64,000 nt of DNA, from NCBI RefSeq assembly GCF_947495665.1, contig NZ_CANLZV010000005.1:62001-126000 (forward strand), in the 5' to 3' direction. This DNA comes from an uncultured Sunxiuqinia sp. Its GTDB lineage: Bacteria > Bacteroidota > Bacteroidia > Bacteroidales > Prolixibacteraceae. A model generated the notes under the pieces. It was not told the origin of the DNA. It saw only the letters and a list, made by a program, of their open reading frames with translations, and did no database searches. Every line of letters begins with the position of its first letter. The first letter of the stretch is position 1. Of the stretch, positions 18,932 through 26,436 are shown piece after piece. Both the position numbers and the translations under genes were made by a program.

Positions 18932-19180
18932 TTAATTACATCCACATCCTCCACCTGTTTTTCCGCCATTGGCTCCTGCTGCGGCTTCGCGATACACCTG
19001 AAAATTCAACTCAAACCGCTGATCACTGGCAGCACTCAGCTTCATATTCGGGTCGTTGATGTACACTTTCTCGTACTCTTTTACTGCCACGCATGAGCTC
19101 AATGCCAACATCGCCAAACCAATCAGCAACACATGCTTCAGGCTATTTCTGCCGCGCTGCAATCTCCATTTCCTGTTCAT
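18932..19180 (-). CDS. DUF4266 small lipoprotein
   Basis: An 82-aa lipoprotein. From the ATG at 19180 the protein has a basic start, a hydrophobic stretch HVLLIGLAMLALSSC with a lipobox Cys, then a short conserved body (VKEYEKVYINDPNMKL) and a Gly/Cys-rich C terminus, GGKTGGGCGCN. DUF4266 proteins share this shape. The two terminal Cys could bind metal or form a thiol pair reduced by the thioredoxin-like protein of the operon; this is inference. The gene overlaps the end of apbE by 38 bp and ends 6 bp before the DUF3570 start, suggesting translational coupling. Confidence 0.85.
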   Translation of the reverse strand: MNRKWRLQRGRNSLKHVLLIGLAMLALSSCVAVKEYEKVYINDPNMKLSAASDQRFELNFQVYREAAAGANGGKTGGGCGCN

Positions 19181-20156
19181 TCTTCTTGATATTTTTTGAA
19201 TAGTACACTTTCCCCTGATCATCCACCAGGATGCATTCAATACCGGCCAGCTGGTTAACCAGGTTGATTCCAGCCTCAATCCCCATTACAAAAACCGAAG
19301 TAGCCAAGGCATCGGCCAACTCAGCCTTGGGCGCAAAAATGCTGACACTCACCAGCCCGGATGCCGGATACCCTGTTCGGGGATCAATGATGTGCGCATA
19401 ACGCTTGCCCTTGAGTAGCACGAACTTTTCGTAATCGCCCGAGGTGACCACGGCACTGTTCTCAATTGGAAACCAGGCAAAAACCCGGTTCTTATTCATC
19501 GGATTGGTGATTCCCACCAGCCAGGGAGTGCCATCCAGCCTTTGCCCCCAGCAGTTGAGATCGCCCGAAGCATTGATCATACCGGCCACCACGCCTTTTT
19601 CCATCAACAGCGCCTTGGCCCGATCGGCTGAATAGCCTTTCCCGATGGCGCCGAAGCCAATTTTCATGCCTGGCAACTTCAAAAAAACGGTTTGCTCAGC
19701 CCGGTTAAGCACAATGTTTTCGTAGCCCACCTTAGCCACAGACTGCCGGATGATTTCCTCCGCCGGCATTTCCTGCAGGCTTCCATCGAACGTCCAGATG
19801 CGATCCATGGCTGCATACGAAATGTCGAAGGCCCCATCCGTAATCTTCGAGATTTGCAGGGCCCGTTCAATCAGTTGAAAAAGCTCCTGATCAACTTTCA
19901 CCGGGGCAATGCCTGCATTCCTATTCACTTCGGAAGTTTGGGAAGCTGCATCCCACGAAGAGATGCTTTTTTCAATGCGGCTGATCTCGGCCACCGCCAG
20001 ATCAATATAGCGGTCACCTTCGGCCTGACTGGCGGCCACCACTGAGATTTCGTAGCGCGAGCCCATCAGTTTCAGCGTGCGCATAACCGTTTCCGAAGCA
20101 AACGTGTTGAAAGAAAGACTTACCAGAATTAAAGCTGAAATGAATCGTACCATCAT
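19143..20156 (-). CDS. apbE: FAD:protein FMN transferase
   Basis: ApbE family, 337 aa, with an N-terminal signal sequence (about 1-20, ending FNTFA), so it acts outside the cytoplasm. The family uses FAD and Mg2+ to attach FMN by a phosphoester bond to Thr/Ser of target proteins. Characteristic motifs are visible: GFGAIGKGYSADRA, INASGDLNCWG, HIIDPRTGYPASG and ADALATSVFVMG. It abuts the thioredoxin gene with no gap and overlaps the DUF4266 gene. No Nqr, Rnf or standard FMN-binding-domain gene is nearby, so the substrate is probably in this operon (see DUF3570) or elsewhere in the genome. Confidence 0.95.
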   Translation of the reverse strand: MMVRFISALILVSLSFNTFASETVMRTLKLMGSRYEISVVAASQAEGDRYIDLAVAEISRIEKSISSWDAASQTSEVNRNAGIAPVKVDQELFQLIERALQISKITDGAFDISYAAMDRIWTFDGSLQEMPAEEIIRQSVAKVGYENIVLNRAEQTVFLKLPGMKIGFGAIGKGYSADRAKALLMEKGVVAGMINASGDLNCWGQRLDGTPWLVGITNPMNKNRVFAWFPIENSAVVTSGDYEKFVLLKGKRYAHIIDPRTGYPASGLVSVSIFAPKAELADALATSVFVMGIEAGINLVNQLAGIECILVDDQGKVYYSKNIKKNEQEMEIAARQK

Positions 20157-20600
20157 TTATTTTTCTAGTTCAACCAAGTGTTTGATGTACTCCGACGGAG
20201 AGACATTTTTATAGCCGGTCTGGCCAAGCACCTCTCCTTGGTGATCCAACACCAGCACCAGCGGGAAAAAGCCATTCGGATTGTACTTTTCAGCCAACTG
20301 CTCGTTGTAGGCTTGTTGTTCGTCGCTCAGCCTGTTTTTCTTTTGTTTCAGAAAGTCGGCCCGCAGCAACACAAAATGATCTTCCGAGAAGGTTTTAAAC
20401 TCGTCGGAACTCCAAATAAACTTCTCCAGTTTCATACATGGAATACACCAGTCGGAACCGGAAAAAACCAATAAAATGTTCTGCTTTGTTGCTGCGGCTT
20501 CTGATTTAGCCACATCCAGGTTGGCTAACCATTCCTTGGCCAGAACGGAGGGGATAAGTGCTGCCCAAAGTAAGATGAGCATTCCAATTTTTTTAGTCAT
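20157..20600 (-). CDS. Exported thioredoxin-fold protein
   Basis: A 147-aa protein with a signal peptide (ending PSVLA) and a thioredoxin-like domain carrying the active-site motif WCIPC (about residues 54-58). Resemblance is to periplasmic DUF255/thioredoxin_7-type reductases (NILLVFSGSDWCIPCMKLE). It opens the operon that continues with apbE, the DUF4266 lipoprotein and the DUF3570 protein. It could keep the DUF4266 C-terminal cysteines reduced or act as a disulfide or metal-handling protein; its partner is not known. Confidence 0.88.
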   Translation of the reverse strand: MTKKIGMLILLWAALIPSVLAKEWLANLDVAKSEAAATKQNILLVFSGSDWCIPCMKLEKFIWSSDEFKTFSEDHFVLLRADFLKQKKNRLSDEQQAYNEQLAEKYNPNGFFPLVLVLDHQGEVLGQTGYKNVSPSEYIKHLVELEK

Positions 20601-20818
20601 AGTACCAAATTTTAAGATGAAGACTTTCCGGCGAAAGTCCGATTTCTAAGCTGTTCTTTCATTGTATCCTGAGCAAACAGCCTGTACCCTACTTTTTTTC
20701 TTAAAAAAATGAGGGTAGCCTTGAAAACCTCTAAAATCGGCGCAGTCGGAGCCCTTTGGATTTTTTGTAACTTAGAAATCCGAATGAAGGCAAGAACATC
20801 AACCAAGATTTACAGAAC

Positions 20819-21313
20819 ATGAAAGCCAAGTCCACCATCAAACTACCATTGCTTGAAGCCGAAAAAGCCGCACTCAAAGCGCATAAAGTACGCTTGGGTG
20901 AACTTCTTAATTTTGCCGTAGATGAGCTGGAAGTTTTACTGGACACCAGCCCCGAACGTGCCCGGGAAATTCATGCTTTGGCCGAGTTCCAGAGCATCCC
21001 TTCGGTTGGCCCCAGGTTTGCCGAAGACTTGGTTTTCCTGGGCTACTACGCCATCGATGAGCTGAAGGGCCTGGATGGCGCCCAATTGACCGATGCCTAC
21101 GAGCTTCAAAAAGGCTTCTGGACCGATCCCTGCGTGGAAGATCAGTTTCGCCTGGTGGTGCACTATGCCAACACCCACGACGCAACCAAAAAGTGGTGGG
21201 ACTTTACCAACGAACGCAAAGCCTACCGCCTGGAGCACGGTTATCCTGCCAACCGCCCCGCCACCCCCTGGCACGAGGTTTTGCCAATTCGATCAGGAAA
21301 AGCACGCAAATGA
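20819..21313 (+). CDS. Helix-hairpin-helix protein, Cdd1/pathogenicity-locus family
   Basis: A 164-aa soluble protein. A helix-hairpin-helix-like segment is visible at about residues 58-95 (FQSIPSVGPRFAEDLVFLGY, DELKGLDG), the kind that binds DNA non-specifically. The following stretch with DPCVEDQFRLVVHYA and KKWWDFTNERKAYR matches the family named Pathogenicity locus (Cdd1, PF11731-like). Despite that name no virulence role is implied. The gene stands alone, divergent from the thioredoxin operon. Its cellular role is unknown. Confidence 0.82.
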   Translation: MKAKSTIKLPLLEAEKAALKAHKVRLGELLNFAVDELEVLLDTSPERAREIHALAEFQSIPSVGPRFAEDLVFLGYYAIDELKGLDGAQLTDAYELQKGFWTDPCVEDQFRLVVHYANTHDATKKWWDFTNERKAYRLEHGYPANRPATPWHEVLPIRSGKARK

Positions 21314-21475
21314 TTTTCGGATTCTCAGGTTGCTGGAAATCTGGATGACTGGGCTTGAAGAGCCAGGATGAAATGGATTAGTCTATTTGAATGCGGTTAT
21401 CATTAATAAAACGGACTAACGACGCAACCCTAAATCGCTTGAATTCATCATAGTTGAAACAACAACCTACTCGTA

Positions 21476-21979
21476 ATGAAAAAGAAATGCATTCTACTTT
21501 ACATTTTGATCGGCTTTTCCTTGCTATCATGCGAAAAAGACGATGACAAGTTCACGACAGATTCTCCATTTTACGCCTTAAAGGATAATCGCCAATGGAT
21601 TTCAACAAGCAGTTGGGCCAACTATTCCCTAACGAATGAAAAAATGGTGATTGCGGGCTCAAAAAGGGATTCTGAATATTATCAGGATGAACAATTACAC
21701 CTTAGCTTTAAAACAACTGACATTTCAGAATCCAATACCGTAACAGACTTTTACGCCAGATGGGATTTTGTTATTGGAGGAGATGCCATCGGAGATAGCT
21801 ATATAATCGACTCTAACTACAATAACCTGATTACAATCAACTCATTTGACACGGATAAGAAAAAGATCAGCGGAACATTTGAACTAAGGTTGGTGAGAGA
21901 CGAAAACAGATCTGATGCCGGAGAAAAAATGTATTATAAAAACGGATTTTTCAGCCTGGATTATAACGAAAGTGAATAA
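21476..21979 (+). CDS. Putative lipoprotein of unknown function
   Basis: A 167-aa lipoprotein with a clear lipobox (IGFSLLSC, Cys about residue 19) followed by an acidic tether (EKDDDK). The rest looks like a single beta-sandwich, with a repeated aromatic/hydrophobic strand pattern ending KISGTFELRLVRD and YYKNGFFSLDY, as in Bacteroidota lipoproteins of the DUF5025/DUF6252 kind. Base composition is more AT-rich than its neighbours, which may mark an accessory gene. Surface or periplasmic location is likely; function is unknown. Confidence 0.75.
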   Translation: MKKKCILLYILIGFSLLSCEKDDDKFTTDSPFYALKDNRQWISTSSWANYSLTNEKMVIAGSKRDSEYYQDEQLHLSFKTTDISESNTVTDFYARWDFVIGGDAIGDSYIIDSNYNNLITINSFDTDKKKISGTFELRLVRDENRSDAGEKMYYKNGFFSLDYNESE

Positions 21980-22059
21980 GATTCACTACCGCACGATTTC
22001 ACCCTATATCCTGATTCTCAAATTGCTGGATGTTTGGATTGCTGGATTTGAAGAACCAA

Positions 22060-22173
22060 GATTCTGAAACAAGTTCAGAATGGCGCTTTGCTTGGGGCGG
22101 TTCGCTTGGCCTACGAGGTTTTTGAGCTAGAAAACAAGGGATGGAATATGCGCAGGGACTCGCTAAGAAAACC
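22060..22173 (+). repeat. 114-bp dispersed repeat, copy 1
   Basis: Matches 24826-24939 over its full length (both 114 bp) with many substitutions but almost no indels. It begins with the inverted repeat ATTCTGA-N7-TCAGAAT and ends CGCTAAGAAAACC. It is non-coding as far as I can see. Confidence 0.8.
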
Positions 22174-22224
22174 CCGCTCTTAACCGCAAAGGCACAAAGA
22201 AAGGAACTCAGAAACTGGGATTTC

Positions 22225-22308
22225 GATGCAAGGCCACCCCTTAGCCGCCTTGCCATTTTTTGACTCCGGCCGAGCCTCAGCTAAGCCCAAACCAATTAAA
22301 GGCACCCC
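22225..22308 (+). repeat. 84-bp dispersed repeat, copy 1
   Basis: Near-identical to 23364-23447. The last 41 bases (22268-22308) are identical to the first unit of the tandem array at 23407. The two copies flank the DUF6261-like gene in the same orientation. Confidence 0.85.
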
Positions 22309-22318
22309 AGCTGACCCG

Positions 22319-22343
22319 CTACCGCACGATTGTATCGTGTGGT
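22319..22343. repeat. Intergenic hairpin
   Basis: TACCGCACGAT and ATCGTGTGGTA form an 11-bp stem with one mismatch around a 3-nt loop. There is no T tract on either side, so it is probably a repeat element rather than a terminator. A partial copy of one arm (ACCGCACGAT) lies near 21990. Confidence 0.5.
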
Positions 22344-22500
22344 ATTTCCTGCTAAGCTTGACCACGCGATATAACCGCAAAGGCGCGAAGAAAGCGCAAA
22401 GCAAGGATGCAAGCCTGCGAAAGCAGCGATCACAAAAAACAAACCCACCAGTGAGAACCGGCGGGTTTATTTTCATCGAAAATGAGGATATTTCACCTTA

Positions 22501-23238
22501 TTAGTTCGGACTTAAGGCTTCTTCTTTCGGATTTCGGCGGGCTAACATATTCGCGTAGTAATTTCTTCCGGCGTTGATTAAATCCAGGGCCTCTTCAAAC
22601 AACGGACTGCCCAGGGCCTTAGCCATTGCCAACACGTAATTGCAGAAATCCCGATAGGTTTGAAAGGTTTCCCGGCGGATGGTCTTCATATCGTAATCTT
22701 CCGTTTGGGCTTCGGTTTGAATACGCTGACCAAACAACACTTTAAAAGCTTCATTGTCGGCCCTTAAACGCTCAACATAGCGCTCCATGTTTAGGGTACT
22801 CACATGCGCCGCAGCCGTTGGTTCTTCTAAATCGCTGATCAATTTGTCAATGGCAATCGTTTCGGCTTCGTAATTCAGGTTGGGCAAATTTTTAAAGTTT
22901 TTGAAAATCAGGTTCAGGCTACGGCTGGCAGCCACTTCCTCCGGGTCGTCCGAAAGCGCATAAAGGGCCAAACATCGCCGGCAGGCCTGGTTCGACTTAT
23001 CCCGTTTGGTATCGGCATTGGCAATATTCAGGGTTATTTCACTCGCCCTGATCTGTGCCATGGCCTTCTCGAACAAATCACTATGATCACTTAACTTACT
23101 CATGTAGTTGTTAAATGGCTCATCGGTCATCAGAGCCTGATCAATCGTTCCCAAATCGGCTAAATGCCGGTTAACTAATTGGCCTGCTTCCAGGTTCGAA
23201 AGCGCAGAAACGCGCAAAGACTCAAGAAAATGTTTCAT
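22501..23238 (-). CDS. DUF6261-like hypothetical protein
   Basis: A 245-aa soluble, mainly helical protein without signal peptide. It resembles the Bacteroidota-restricted DUF6261 family, proteins of about 240-260 aa starting near LRVSALSNLEAGQLV and often present in several copies per genome. Their function is unknown. Here the gene is isolated, flanked on both sides by repeat-rich intergenic DNA and by the two copies of an 84-bp direct repeat, consistent with duplication or transposition of the locus. The assignment is from family memory, not a search. Confidence 0.78.
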   Translation of the reverse strand: MKHFLESLRVSALSNLEAGQLVNRHLADLGTIDQALMTDEPFNNYMSKLSDHSDLFEKAMAQIRASEITLNIANADTKRDKSNQACRRCLALYALSDDPEEVAASRSLNLIFKNFKNLPNLNYEAETIAIDKLISDLEEPTAAAHVSTLNMERYVERLRADNEAFKVLFGQRIQTEAQTEDYDMKTIRRETFQTYRDFCNYVLAMAKALGSPLFEEALDLINAGRNYYANMLARRNPKEEALSPN

Positions 23239-23363
23239 CGCTAGGTCGTTTTATGTTTATAATTAACTACAAGTTATGACCTTCTGATGAAATAAAAAAC
23301 ATTTCTACTGATAAATTGCCATTTTTAAGCTGCCTTTTCGACTGAAAATCAAGCCAAACACCC

Positions 23364-23447
23364 GATGCAAGGCCACCACTTGGGCGCCATGCCATTTTTT
23401 GAATCCGGCCGAGCCTCAGCTAAGCCCAAACCAATTAAAGGCACCCC
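23364..23447 (+). repeat. 84-bp dispersed repeat, copy 2
   Basis: Same length and orientation as 22225-22308, with only a few substitutions, mostly in the first half. It runs directly into the tandem array, its last 41 bases being unit 1. Confidence 0.85.
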
Positions 23448-23611
23448 GGCTGAGCCTCAGCTGAGCAGAACTGAAACAAAAACAAGCTGGCTGAGCCTCA
23501 GCTAAGCAGAACCGGAACAAAAACAGCCCGGCTGAGCCTCAGCTGAACAGAACTCAATAAAAAACAAGCCAGCTGAGCCTCGGCTGAGCAGAACTGAACC
23601 TCAGGCAACTT
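23407..23611 (+). repeat. 41-bp tandem repeat array, five units
   Basis: Units at 23407, 23448, 23489, 23530 and 23571 are each exactly 41 bp; a partial sixth starts at 23612. The conserved core reads GGCTGAGCCTCAGCTGAGCA and contains two overlapping palindromes, CTGAGCCTCAG and CTCAGCTGAG. The second half of each unit (ACTGAAACAAAAACAAGC type) is less conserved but related between units. Function unknown. Confidence 0.88.
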
Positions 23612-23837
23612 TTCTGAGCCTCAGCCAGCACCCCAAAAAATGAAAATGACTCAAAAACTTTTGAAAAAGTGAGCTTATGAGCAACTTGTTTTTGCTAACT
23701 TGCCCCATGCTGACGTCGAACCAGGTTGTGAAGCGCTACTTACTCGCCTTAAGCAGCCGAGGCAATTACACGCGGTAGCAAAAACTGCAAACGTAATACA
23801 CGATATACCGAATCATTAATAAACACCTCATACACCA

Positions 23838-24728
23838 ATGAAAGATTTCTCATTTTACCTGGTATCGGTACTCATCCTTCTCAGTTCTTGTTCAAAAAAA
23901 GAACCCGTTCTAAAAATTGGTCTGGTCGCTGACCCGCAATATGCCAATAAACCAACAGCAGGAAAAAGGTATTATAGGGAATCCTTATGGAAACTGGAAG
24001 AAGCCATTGACACCTTTAATTATCACAAGGTTGACTTTGTTCAAAACCTTGGAGATATTATAGATACAGAATGGGAAAGTTTTGATTCCATTTTATCTGT
24101 CTACGATAAACTTACCCCTGGTATTGAAAACTACCATCTTCTGGGAAATCATGATTTTGATATTGATTCAACTCATTTGAACGGTTTACTTGAAAGGTTA
24201 TCAATGCCAAACTATTATTACTCCTATTCAAAAGAAGGTTACAGATTTATCGTGCTGGACGCTACTGATTATTCATACTATTCAAATTTGCTGCATCATC
24301 ACGATATCAATCAAATAGATTCCTATTTGGATAAAACCCAAGGAAAATCAAATAATCACCGTTGGAACAGTGCAATCGGAAAAGACCAGCAAAGCTGGCT
24401 TAAACAGGAATTGGATGCTGCAAAATCATTGAATCAACAGGTGATTCTCTTTTCGCATTTGCCACTAAAGCCGGAGGATGATCCGCATAACCTATGGAAT
24501 GATGATGAAATTATCAACCTCATCGAGAAGAGTTCGAATGTTGTAGCCTATATTAATGGACACAATCATGCCGGAGGCTATGAATTCAAAAATGGGATAC
24601 ACTACATTACGATATCCGGAATGGTAGACACCAGGGTTAGCTCTTATGCAATACTTGAAATTCACCAAGACAGTATCGTATTACAAGGCTATGGAAATCA
24701 AAAAACGATACATTTGAATAAGGAGTAA
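23838..24728 (+). CDS. Lipoprotein metallophosphoesterase, ADPRM-like
   Basis: A 296-aa calcineurin-like phosphoesterase with a lipoprotein signal (VLILLSSC, Cys about residue 18). Dinuclear metal-site motifs are in order: DPQY (about 32), GDIID (about 72), GNHDFD (about 102), SHLPL (about 209) and NGHNHAGG (about 240). The segment ADPQYANKPTAGKRYYRESL resembles Mn2+-dependent ADP-ribose/CDP-alcohol diphosphatases. Substrate is therefore a nucleotide diphosphate derivative by inference, acting in the periplasm or at the surface. The gene is isolated and AT-richer than its neighbours. Confidence 0.88.
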   Translation: MKDFSFYLVSVLILLSSCSKKEPVLKIGLVADPQYANKPTAGKRYYRESLWKLEEAIDTFNYHKVDFVQNLGDIIDTEWESFDSILSVYDKLTPGIENYHLLGNHDFDIDSTHLNGLLERLSMPNYYYSYSKEGYRFIVLDATDYSYYSNLLHHHDINQIDSYLDKTQGKSNNHRWNSAIGKDQQSWLKQELDAAKSLNQQVILFSHLPLKPEDDPHNLWNDDEIINLIEKSSNVVAYINGHNHAGGYEFKNGIHYITISGMVDTRVSSYAILEIHQDSIVLQGYGNQKTIHLNKE

Positions 24729-24825
24729 CTGTCTTTGATTAGTCGAATAGACGCCTGCTAGCATACAGAAGGGCCTTTCCGCAATCTTCCCCAATACTGC
24801 GCGACCATCCAATAACTCGCTGGCA

Positions 24826-24939
24826 GATTCTGAAACAAGTTCAGCATGACGCTTCGAGTCGGGCGGTTCGGTTGGCCTACGAGGCTTTTGAAACAGAAAA
24901 CAAGGGAAGGATACAGCGCAGGTACTCGCTAAGAAAACC
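24826..24939 (+). repeat. 114-bp dispersed repeat, copy 2
   Basis: Aligned end to end with 22060-22173. It starts with ATTCTGA-N7-TCAGCAT, a slightly damaged version of the palindromic head, and ends CGCTAAGAAAACC. Confidence 0.8.
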
Positions 24940-25030
24940 TTGTTTGACGACCAACGGGAGGAGTTGGTTTTCGGGGAGTGACTGACCCGTCGTTTTCGTT
25001 CAAAAGACTGGTCAGCCTTGATCTTTTTTG

Positions 25031-25062
25031 ATTCCTTTTTGGCATCAAGGCAAAAAAGGAAT
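25031..25062. repeat. Perfect 10-bp inverted repeat
   Basis: ATTCCTTTTT and AAAAAGGAAT flank a 12-nt loop. Similar sequences are, from memory, frequent as intergenic repeats in unrelated bacteria. No role can be assigned. Confidence 0.55.
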
Positions 25063-25140
25063 TGGGGTTCAGGGGCAACGCCCCATTTACAATGGAAAAT
25101 GTACGCCTGAGAATTCTCCTGAAACACAACATTTCCCCAA

Positions 25141-25169
25141 CAAAAAATCCGGCCTTTGAAGACCGGATT
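25141..25169 (-). terminator. Terminator of the methionine operon
   Basis: A 7-bp stem (AATCCGG/CCGGATT) with a 10-nt loop is followed on the minus strand by a T tract, 30 bp past the metF stop. Confidence 0.85.
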
Positions 25170-25198
25170 CCTGTATTTTGATTCTCTTTTATAGCCTG

Positions 25199-26152
25199 TT
25201 AAAATACGGCTTCCACAATTTTACGGGCATTGTCCGACACGCCATAGGTGTATAGGTGTAAGCTGGGCACTTTGTTGGCCACCAGGTCTTTCGACTGGTG
25301 AATGGCCCATTCGGTTCCTACAATCTTGGCATCGTCGTTGTTTTTGCATTTGGCCAGCTCGGTCGCCAGTTCCTGCGGTAAATCAATGCTGAAAATTTTG
25401 GGCAGCACGGTCAGCTGATTCTTCAGGTTAATGGGTTTAATACCCGGAATGATGGGCACGGTAATTCCGGCTTCGCGGCATTTATCCACAAAATTGTAGT
25501 ACATCTGGTTGTCGAAAAACATCTGCGTTACGATGTAGTCGGCCCCGGCATCCACTTTTTGCTTCAAATAAGCCATATCGGTATCGAAATTGGGCGCTTC
25601 GAAGTGCTTCTCGGGGTAACCCGCCACCCCAATGCAAAAATCGAGTGGAGCGTTGTTTTTCAGGTCCGGCTCCAGGTATTTGCCTTCGCGCAAATTCACG
25701 ATCTGCTCCACCAGCTCGTTGGCATTGGCATGCCCATCGGGGTTGGGGCGGAACATGTTGTCGGTTTTCAGGCCATCGCCCCGTAAGGCCAGCACATTGC
25801 TGATTCCCATAAAATTCAGGTCAATCAGCACGTGTTCGGTTTCGCTTTTCGAAAAACCACCACACAAAATGTGGGGCACCACCGGAATGCCGTATTTGTG
25901 CTGAATAGCGGCTGCAATGGCAACCGTTCCGGGACGTTTGCGAACCGTGCGTTTTTCAATGCTTCCATCGTTTAACTCCTTAAACACCATCTCGTCGCGA
26001 TGGGTGGTAATGTTGATGTACTTGGGGTTGTAATCCACTAAGCTTTCGATGGTCCGGTAAATATTACTGGCATCATTCCCTTTCAAAGGGGGAAGCAATT
26101 CAAATGAAAAAACCGTTTGATCGCTCTGCTTGATGATGTCTATCACTTTCAT
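25199..26152 (-). CDS. metF: Methylenetetrahydrofolate reductase
   Basis: Flavoprotein of 317 aa from the ATG at 26152 (MKVIDIIKQS); an upstream ATG at 26167 would add five residues. It reduces 5,10-methylene-THF to 5-methyl-THF, the methyl donor for MetH. Visible features are SFELLPPLKG with the catalytic Glu near the N terminus, NITTHRD, the LRGDG FAD-binding stretch, and QMFFDN in the barrel core. It is the last gene of the SAM-riboswitch operon with UPF0280, metH and the small membrane protein, so enzyme and methyl acceptor are coregulated. Confidence 0.97.
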   Translation of the reverse strand: MKVIDIIKQSDQTVFSFELLPPLKGNDASNIYRTIESLVDYNPKYINITTHRDEMVFKELNDGSIEKRTVRKRPGTVAIAAAIQHKYGIPVVPHILCGGFSKSETEHVLIDLNFMGISNVLALRGDGLKTDNMFRPNPDGHANANELVEQIVNLREGKYLEPDLKNNAPLDFCIGVAGYPEKHFEAPNFDTDMAYLKQKVDAGADYIVTQMFFDNQMYYNFVDKCREAGITVPIIPGIKPINLKNQLTVLPKIFSIDLPQELATELAKCKNNDDAKIVGTEWAIHQSKDLVANKVPSLHLYTYGVSDNARKIVEAVF

Positions 26153-26201
26153 AGTCGGGTCGTGCATTTCGAGCTGTGAGTCATACTTTCACTTACTCTG
26201 A

Positions 26202-26360
26202 TTATTTAAAAATGTTTTCTATTTTCTTCTGCGCTCTTTGGGCTTCGCGTTCCAGTTCCTTTTCAATTGAATTGTTGAAATGAAAAACCATATCCAATAC
26301 AAACATAAGAGCCATTCCTAACACAAAGGCAATAAGAACTTTTGTTGCCGAATTCTTCAT
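26202..26360 (-). CDS. Small single-pass membrane protein
   Basis: A 52-aa ORF starting at the ATG at 26360: MKNSATKVLIAFVLGMALMF, then a short turn and a strongly amphipathic, charged helix rich in Glu, Lys and Arg ending FK. One transmembrane segment (about residues 7-26) and a coiled-coil-like tail are evident. It lies between metH and metF on the same strand, 49 bp before the metF start, so it is probably expressed with them. The coding potential is supported by the coherent membrane-plus-helix design. Function unknown. Confidence 0.65.
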   Translation of the reverse strand: MKNSATKVLIAFVLGMALMFVLDMVFHFNNSIEKELEREAQRAQKKIENIFK

Positions 26361-26436
26361 GATCTATCTGTTTTTTGATCCTTTTTATAATCGTCTCCCT
26401 GAATTCATTTCAGGGCCTGTCCTTTCTATTTTAGAG

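Larger units (their letters stand above)
21980..22500. other. Repeat-rich intergenic region without genes
   Basis: No credible ORF. It holds one copy of a 114-bp dispersed repeat (22060-22173), one copy of an 84-bp repeat (22225-22308), two degenerate copies of the motif AACCGCAAAGGCRC (near 22180 and 22372), and a hairpin at about 22319-22343 with arms TACCGCACGAT and ATCGTGTGGTA. ORFs predicted here show the low-complexity translations typical of such repeats. Confidence 0.75.
23239..23837. other. Intergenic region with tandem repeat array
   Basis: No gene recognised. It contains the second 84-bp repeat copy and the 41-bp tandem array (23407-23611), then about 200 bp of unremarkable sequence that should include the promoter of the phosphoesterase gene at 23838. 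Confidence 0.75.
24729..25145. other. Intergenic region without genes
   Basis: Short ORFs here have no family features. The stretch holds the second 114-bp repeat copy (24826-24939) and an inverted repeat at 25031-25062; its right end meets the metF terminator. Confidence 0.7.

Noticed and set aside
21325-21370. Segment resembling TTGCTGGA...GGCTTGAAGAGCCAGGATGAA near 22022-22060
   Set aside because: Similarity to the sequence before the 114-bp repeat is short and interrupted; it may be an old fragment but is too weak to call.
23407-23611. CRISPR-like array of five regular units
   Set aside because: The parts between the conserved cores are related between units instead of unique spacers, the period is a pure tandem repeat, and no cas gene is present.
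24929-25132. Overlapping minus-strand ORFs before the phosphoesterase end
   Set aside because: They translate repeat DNA (the 114-bp element and an inverted repeat) and share peptide fragments only because the DNA is repeated.
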